20,282 nt of DNA from Actinomycetes bacterium (lineage in GTDB: Bacteria > Actinomycetota > Acidimicrobiia > Acidimicrobiales > Palsa-688): the NCBI GenBank assembly GCA_021815935.1, contig JAKAZH010000008.1, positions 1-20,282 on the forward strand, in the 5' to 3' direction. Below the pieces are notes generated by a model. That model was not told the origin of the DNA. It saw nothing but the letters and a program-made list of their open reading frames with translations, and ran no database searches. Positions 15,515 through 20,282 of the stretch are shown in pieces. Position numbers and translations under genes: made by a program. The stretch's first letter is position 1, and every line of letters begins with the position of its first letter.

Positions 15515-17211
15515 CGGCAATGTCCGTGCAGGAGGCGGACAGCGCACTAACAGCTCCGGGCCAGATGTTCGAGGTAGCGCTCGAGGTCATCAGGGGGATA
15601 GAGACCAAGACCTGGAAGAACGCTCCGGCTACCCTCCCCCACATCTTGAGGTCGAGCCGAGGCCACGGTGACAAGACGTTTATCGTCTACGAGGACGAGA
15701 CGCTCAGCTTCGAGGAACATTTCGTGGCGAGCGCGCGTCTTGCCAATGCGCTCCGGAGTCACCTCGGGATTCGTGACGGAGACCGTGTCGCGATCGCGAT
15801 GCGCAACTACCCGGAATGGTCCGTTGCATTCTGGGCTGCGACCGCCGCCGGCGCTGTCGTCGTGCCCCTCAACTCATGGTGGACCGGTGACGAGCTTGCA
15901 TACGGCTTGGCGGATTCCGCGACGAAGGTCGTGATCGCCGATCCGGAGCGCGCCGCGTCGATACGGGAGCACCGTCCGCAACTGGGCGAACTTGCGTGTG
16001 TCGTCGTCGCGCGCAGCGGCGATGGACTTCTTGGCGAAGGCGAGATGCGTTTCGAGGACCTCCTCGACACGGCGGTAGATGCGGTAGATCTCCCGGACAC
16101 GGGGATCACCGCCGACGACGACGCCACCATCTTCTACACGTCGGGCACGACGGGACGCCCGAAGGGTGCTCTTGGGACGCACCGCAACATCTGCACGAAC
16201 CCGATGAGCCTGTTCTACGTCACCGCCCGGGCGGTCCACCGTTCCGGCGGTCAAGTCCCGGCGCCAGGCGCGGGAACGCAGAACGCGTACTTGCTGTCGG
16301 TCCCACTCTTCCATGCGACAGGATGTCACTCGATCCTCGTTGCGAACCTGCTAGTCGGAGGGAAGCTGGTGATGATGCACCGATGGGACGCTGGGCGCGC
16401 CCTGGAGCTCATCGAGCGCGAGAGGATCACATCCTTCGGCGGGGTGCCGACAATGGTCCTGCAGGTCCTAGATCACGCCGATTTCCCCAAACGCGACACC
16501 TCCAGTGTCAAATCCGTCGGCTACGGGGGCGCCCCCGCTCCCCCCGAGCTGGTGCGACGGATCAAGGAGACGTTCAACTCCTCCCAGGCATCCAACGGCT
16601 ACGGCATGACGGAAACGTCGTCGCTGTCGACGATGAACGCGGGCGATGACTACCTTGCGAAACCTGACAGCGTCGGACCTCCAGTCCCCGTCGTCACGGT
16701 CAAGGTAGTGGACGCCGACGGGGTGCAGGTCGCTACCGGCGAAGTGGGAGAGCTTTGGATCAAAGGCCCGAACATCGTCAAGGGCTACTGGAACAAGCCC
16801 GAAGCCACCGCTGCGACATTCACCGACGGCTGGGTCCACACCGGCGACGTGGCGCGCGTCGACGACGACGGTTTCGTCTACATCGTCGACCGGGCCAAGG
16901 ACATGCTCATCCGTGGTGGGGAGAACGTCTACTGCGTCGAGATCGAGGGTGTCCTCTACGAGCATCCCGCCGTCGCCGAGGCGGCGGTAATCGGAATCCC
17001 GCACCCCACTCTCGGCGAAGAGGTGGGGGCTGTCGTCACCTTGAAGGCGGGTGCTCAGGCCGACGAGGCGGAGCTCGCCGCTTTCGTCAGGAGAAGGCTG
17101 GCGGCTTTCAAGGTGCCGTCGAAGTTCTGGTTCTACGGATCGGAGCTTCCCCGCAACCCGGCGGGCAAGGTACTCAAGCAGGACCTGAGAGACAAGCTCG
17201 TCGGGCCATGA
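15511..17211 (+). CDS. Acyl-CoA synthetase (AMP-forming, fatty-acid-CoA ligase type)
   Basis: A 566-residue ANL-superfamily enzyme that activates a carboxylic acid with ATP to an acyl-adenylate and then to the CoA thioester. P-loop YTSGTTGRPKGA is at 209-220, adenine-binding YGMTET at 364-369, ribose-binding D446 in HTGDVA, hinge region D460-R461 in YIVDRAKD, GGENVYCVEIE at 469-479, and the adenylation lysine K553 in NPAGKVLK. All are intact. The layout resembles medium/long-chain fatty acyl-CoA ligases, but the substrate cannot be told from sequence alone. The ATG overlaps the previous gene by 4 bases, so it belongs to the leuB-ilvE-cimA unit. A branched-chain or short oxo-acid-derived substrate is possible from that context (inference). 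234 bases without a convincing gene or terminator follow. Confidence 0.93.
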   Translation: MTAMSVQEADSALTAPGQMFEVALEVIRGIETKTWKNAPATLPHILRSSRGHGDKTFIVYEDETLSFEEHFVASARLANALRSHLGIRDGDRVAIAMRNYPEWSVAFWAATAAGAVVVPLNSWWTGDELAYGLADSATKVVIADPERAASIREHRPQLGELACVVVARSGDGLLGEGEMRFEDLLDTAVDAVDLPDTGITADDDATIFYTSGTTGRPKGALGTHRNICTNPMSLFYVTARAVHRSGGQVPAPGAGTQNAYLLSVPLFHATGCHSILVANLLVGGKLVMMHRWDAGRALELIERERITSFGGVPTMVLQVLDHADFPKRDTSSVKSVGYGGAPAPPELVRRIKETFNSSQASNGYGMTETSSLSTMNAGDDYLAKPDSVGPPVPVVTVKVVDADGVQVATGEVGELWIKGPNIVKGYWNKPEATAATFTDGWVHTGDVARVDDDGFVYIVDRAKDMLIRGGENVYCVEIEGVLYEHPAVAEAAVIGIPHPTLGEEVGAVVTLKAGAQADEAELAAFVRRRLAAFKVPSKFWFYGSELPRNPAGKVLKQDLRDKLVGP

Positions 17212-17428
17212 CGCCGGAGTCCTGCGGCAAGGAGAGGCGAGGATTGCGGCGGAGTTGTCCGAGGTCGGCCGCGGTTGCGGCGTTCGCTCTGACGGCGCCG
17301 TCGATCGTTTGTTCGACCATCCCCGACAGTTCCACACCAGGTCCGAGCTCATCGGTTCATCGACGGATCAATGCTAAGACTGGCGCTATGGCCTAAATTG
17401 CCTTTTTGAGTCACTGACGACTACCGAC

Positions 17429-17433
17429 AGGAG
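17429..17433 (+). promoter_or_regulatory. Likely ribosome binding site (AGGAG) of the giant secreted protein
   Basis: AGGAG lies 12 bases before ATG 17446, longer than ideal. In-frame GTG codons at 17449 and 17461 are alternatives that would shorten the N-terminus slightly without affecting the signal peptide. In the preceding gap (17212-17428) only an A/T-richer patch near 17385-17407 stands out, possibly promoter DNA; no clear -35/-10 pair was found. Confidence 0.4.
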
Positions 17434-17445
17434 TGGGCAAAAGAC

Positions 17446-20282
17446 ATGGTGGGAGAGCTCGTGGGTGCTTACCGTCTTGTGACGCCGGGGGCGAGGTTCC
17501 GCTCGACTCGCCCGGCCGCGCCGGCCTCGCGGGGTCGCAGAGGGATGGGAGTGCTGGCAGTGCTCGGGTTGGTTGGCGGTCTGCTGGCCTCACCGCTGGG
17601 TGCAGGCGTGGCGTCGGCGCAAAGTCCTGTGACTTTGTACGTGGGCTCCTCGGCAACCGGGACGTCTTGCACCTCGGCGGCTGCGTGCCCGACGATCTCC
17701 GACGCCCTGACTCTCGCGGCGAGCCAGGACGGAGGCGATGACGTCACCATCGACGTCGCTGCCGGCACCTACACCGAGAACGACGTGATCGACGCGTCGG
17801 ACTTCGGGTCTTTGACCGTCATCGGTGCGGGCGTCACCAACCCGGTCATCGACGGCGGCGGGACCGCTACCACGATCGCCGTCACCAGCAGCGCCAACGC
17901 TGGGCCTGTCACCCTCGAAGACCTCCAGGTCGAGGGCGGCAAGGCGGCCAACGGCGCCAACGCAACTGCCGCCGTCGGCGGTGGAGGCAGTAATGGCGGC
18001 GATATCGCGACCTCAAGTTCGGGGAGCGTCACGATTATTGATAGCACTGTCACAGGTGGTACCGCCGGCTCAGGCGGATCCGGCGCCTCAGGCGGTGCAG
18101 GCGGTAGTGGCGGTGATATCGCGAACACAGCTTCGGGGAGCGTCACGATCACTGACAGCACTATCGCCGGGGGTACTGCCGGCTCGGGCGGCCCCAGTAA
18201 CGTCGGAGGCCCTGGCGGTAGTGGTGGTGATATCGCGAACACCGGCTCGGGGAGCGTCACGGTCACTGGTAGCACTGTGACTGGTGGTGCGGCCGGCTCG
18301 GGCGGCAGTGGTGGTAGTAACGGGATTGGCGGCGCTGGCGGTAGCGGTGGTGATGTCGCGAACACGGGCTCGGGGAGCGTCACGGTCACTGGTAGCACTG
18401 TGACTGGTGGTGCGGCCGGCGCGGGCGGCAGTGGTGGTAGTAGTAGTAGCGGGATTGGCGGCGCTGGCGGTAGCGGTGGTGATGTCGCGAACATCGCTTC
18501 GGGGAACGTGACCGTCACTGGTAGCACAATCGCCGGGGGTACTGCCGGCTCGGGCGGCAGCGTTAGTGTTGTTGGCAGCACCGGTGGTGGTGGAAGTGGT
18601 GGTGATGTCGCGAACACCGGCTCGGGGAGAGTCACAGTCACTGGCAGCACTATCGCCGGGGGTACTGCCGGCTCGGGCGGCAGTGGTGGTAGTAACGGGA
18701 TTGGCGGCGCTGGCGGTGGTGGTGGTGATGTCGCGAACACAGGCACGGGGGGCGTGATGATCAGCAGTGGCACGGTGACCGGGGGTGCGGCCGGCTCGGG
18801 CGGCACCGGCGGTCTCGGCATCGGAATTGGCGGAGCGGGCGGCGACATCGACGCTTCGTCCGGGGTGGAGTTAGCAGGGTCTATTTTGGTGTCGGGCTCA
18901 CCGTCGGACTGCTCCTCGGCGGTGACCGACGACGGCTACAACGTGGCCGACGATACGTCCTGCAGGTTCACCACTTCGACGAGTCACGTGTCGACGTCTG
19001 CTGGGGATCTAGGGCCGTTGGCATTCAACGGGGGGCCTACTGAGACCTTCCTGCCCGAATCCGGGAACCCGGCGATCGGATCTATCCCCTCCAACACGGA
19101 CGTGACTGTCAACGCTTCGAGCGTCTTGTTGTGCCCGACGGCGGACCAGCGAGGCGTGTCCTCACCGTCTTTCGTGAGCTGTGACGCCGGGTCGGTCCAG
19201 GACCCGAACCCCGCTTTGACGATCTCCCCGGTCACCCCCCAGACCATCTTCTATCCTGCCGCCCCGGATCTCAACCCGGCCTACAGCGGTTTCATCCTGG
19301 GAGAGAACGCGGCGAGTCTCGGCTCCCAGCCGTCTTGTGGCGTCTACGCGGCCGGCACGACTACAACGACAGGGGCGACCGCCGTGACGACCAGGCCCCT
19401 TCCAATCGGGGACTACGCGCTTTTGTGCTCGGGTGCGACCAACAACACCAATAACAGCGGCACCGGCACTGCGACTACCCCGGTCACGAACTACTCCTTT
19501 ACGTCTGTCGCCGGGGTCCTCAGTGTCACTCCGGCCCCCCAGACGGTCCCTTCGAGTCTCTCGCAGACGGTGACTTTCACGTCGAAGCCCCCGGCGGGGG
19601 CGGCTGTCGGCGGGACTTACACGCCGACAGCGTCAGGGGGCGCCTCAGGCAACCCGGTAGTGTTCGGCATTTCCACCGGATCGTCGGGGGTGTGCTCGAT
19701 AAGCTCGGGTGTGGTGTCACTTGGCGCGGCGGGCGTGTGCAGCATCGACGCGAACCAGGCCGGGGGTGGCGGATACAGCGCGGCTCCGGCCGTGTCGCAG
19801 ACTTTTACGGTCGCCCAGGTAGCACAGTCGGGCGTCGGCTACCGGGTCGTCCTGCCGTCGGGAGTGCTCTACGACTTCGGTTCGGTCGCATTCCACGGGG
19901 ATCTTGCGGGCGTCGTCTTGAACCGCCCTGTCGTGGGTGTCGTCGCGGATCCCGCTACCGGCGGCTACTGGTTGTTTGCGTCGGACGGCGGCGTGTTCAG
20001 TTTCGACGCCCCGTTTTTCGGGTCTATGGGCGGCTCGCGTCTGGACGCTGCGGTGGTGGGGATGGCTGCGACTCCTGATGGAGGCGGCTACTGGCTTACT
20101 GCGGCGGACGGCGGAGTGTTCTCCTTCGGCGACGCCGCGTTTTTCGGGTCTATGGGCGGCTCGCGTGTGGACGCTGCGGTGGTGGGGATGGCTGCGACTC
20201 CTGATGGAGGCGGCTACTGGCTTACTGCGGCGGACGGCGGAGTGTTCTCCTTCGGCGACGCCGCGTTTTTCGGGTCTATGGG
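17446..20282 (+). CDS. Very large secreted repeat protein: beta-helix-like Gly-rich repeats, Ig-like domains and C-terminal DGGVFSFGDA repeats (3' end outside window)
   Basis: The frame is open from ATG 17446 to the window edge (945 codons, incomplete). An Arg-rich n-region (29-32), a hydrophobic core (36-48) and AxA at 56-58 form a signal peptide, cleaved probably after A58. Residues 60-180 resemble the start of a right-handed parallel beta-helix (ACPTISDALTLA, DVAAGTYTEN). Residues 186-467 are seven Gly/Ser/Thr-rich units. Residues 468-590 resemble the end of such helices (GYNVADDTSCRF, GPLAFNGGPTETFLPESGNPAIG, CPTADQRGV). Residues 606-700 resemble an MBG-type domain (YSGFILGENAA) and 707-788 an Ig-like domain (VTFTSKPPAGAAVGGTY). 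From about 795 a 41-42-residue repeat with GGYWL and DGGVFSF begins. The protein is probably exported and cell-surface associated; adhesion or envelope structure is inference. The total length is unknown. Confidence 0.85.
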   Translation, partial: MVGELVGAYRLVTPGARFRSTRPAAPASRGRRGMGVLAVLGLVGGLLASPLGAGVASAQSPVTLYVGSSATGTSCTSAAACPTISDALTLAASQDGGDDVTIDVAAGTYTENDVIDASDFGSLTVIGAGVTNPVIDGGGTATTIAVTSSANAGPVTLEDLQVEGGKAANGANATAAVGGGGSNGGDIATSSSGSVTIIDSTVTGGTAGSGGSGASGGAGGSGGDIANTASGSVTITDSTIAGGTAGSGGPSNVGGPGGSGGDIANTGSGSVTVTGSTVTGGAAGSGGSGGSNGIGGAGGSGGDVANTGSGSVTVTGSTVTGGAAGAGGSGGSSSSGIGGAGGSGGDVANIASGNVTVTGSTIAGGTAGSGGSVSVVGSTGGGGSGGDVANTGSGRVTVTGSTIAGGTAGSGGSGGSNGIGGAGGGGGDVANTGTGGVMISSGTVTGGAAGSGGTGGLGIGIGGAGGDIDASSGVELAGSILVSGSPSDCSSAVTDDGYNVADDTSCRFTTSTSHVSTSAGDLGPLAFNGGPTETFLPESGNPAIGSIPSNTDVTVNASSVLLCPTADQRGVSSPSFVSCDAGSVQDPNPALTISPVTPQTIFYPAAPDLNPAYSGFILGENAASLGSQPSCGVYAAGTTTTTGATAVTTRPLPIGDYALLCSGATNNTNNSGTGTATTPVTNYSFTSVAGVLSVTPAPQTVPSSLSQTVTFTSKPPAGAAVGGTYTPTASGGASGNPVVFGISTGSSGVCSISSGVVSLGAAGVCSIDANQAGGGGYSAAPAVSQTFTVAQVAQSGVGYRVVLPSGVLYDFGSVAFHGDLAGVVLNRPVVGVVADPATGGYWLFASDGGVFSFDAPFFGSMGGSRLDAAVVGMAATPDGGGYWLTAADGGVFSFGDAAFFGSMGGSRVDAAVVGMAATPDGGGYWLTAADGGVFSFGDAAFFGSM
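18001..18843 (+). repeat. Seven Gly-rich tandem coding repeats (38-43 residues each)
   Basis: Each unit starts with Asp-Ile/Val-Ala-Asn and continues SGSVTVTGSTVTGG, then a Gly/Ser linker. Units begin at 18001, 18115, 18229, 18352, 18481, 18604 and 18727; an eighth, degenerate DID start is at 18844. Lengths are 114, 114, 123, 129, 123, 123 and 117 bases, all multiples of three. The units at 18229 and 18352 are nearly identical in their first 65 bases, which points to recent duplication. Length differences lie in the GGSGGS linkers. Confidence 0.88.
19924..20282 (+). repeat. C-terminal tandem repeats of 41-42 residues; last two copies near-identical in DNA
   Basis: GGYWL recurs at 19960, 20083 and 20209, giving units of 123 and 126 bases. 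A typical unit is GGYWLTAADGGVFSFGDA followed by AFFGSMGGS and DAAVVGMAATPDG. The 113 bases 20170-20282 are identical to 20044-20156 (period 126). The array runs off the window. Repeats of this kind are common in secreted actinobacterial proteins and probably form blades or coils; the fold is not established here. Confidence 0.88.

Noticed and set aside
17769..18848. Long Pro-rich open frame on the minus strand (359 codons)
   Set aside because: It is the antisense shadow of the Gly-rich repeat region: GGC/GGT codons read backwards as Pro/Ala. The plus frame has a signal peptide, recognisable domains and no stop.

Overview
The window is high-GC, gene-dense bacterial DNA with frequent GTG starts and many 4-base stop/start overlaps. 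Several starts have a TANNNT -10 box only 6-10 bases upstream, which suggests leaderless transcripts. Together with a large secreted protein ending in DGGVFSFGDA-type repeats, this points to an actinomycete. The class Acidimicrobiia is my best guess (inference from gene style; no 16S or marker comparison was possible).

Layout. (1) 1-776, minus: N-terminal part of a cobalamin-dependent methionine synthase (MetH), cut by the window edge. (2) 917-4782, plus: two consecutive class B penicillin-binding proteins, one PBP2/MrdA-like and one FtsI/PBP3-like. (3) 4843-5496, plus: a PduO-type cob(I)alamin adenosyltransferase interrupted by an in-frame TAG inside an Asp/Ser/Pro-rich repeat. The conserved C-terminal helix follows in the same frame. 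(4) 5493-7031, plus: M17 leucyl aminopeptidase, whose GTG start overlaps the distal stop of the interrupted gene. (5) 11167 down to 7044, minus: greA, a GH15 glucoamylase-like protein, and a DrrA/DrrB-type ABC exporter pair. (6) 11191-17211, plus: a putative branched-chain amino acid attenuation leader (peptide ending LIVIIC, then a terminator-like hairpin) ahead of leuB, ilvE, cimA, a conserved-looking gene of unknown function and an acyl-CoA synthetase. (7) 17446 to the window end, plus: the first 945 codons of a very large secreted repeat protein.

How it works together. LeuB, IlvE and citramalate synthase supply steps of isoleucine synthesis from pyruvate and acetyl-CoA (the threonine-independent route) and of leucine/valine synthesis. 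The Leu-Ile-Val-Ile-Ile run in the leader peptide fits feedback by these amino acids. MetH and the adenosyltransferase both act on cobalamin but are separately transcribed. The PBP pair makes septal and lateral peptidoglycan. The repeat protein is probably a surface or secreted structural protein.

The most unusual observations are the amber-interrupted adenosyltransferase gene with an intact downstream tail, the leader/attenuator of the leuB-ilvE-cimA operon, and the repeat architecture of the terminal giant gene. No tRNA, rRNA, CRISPR array, insertion sequence or attachment site was seen.
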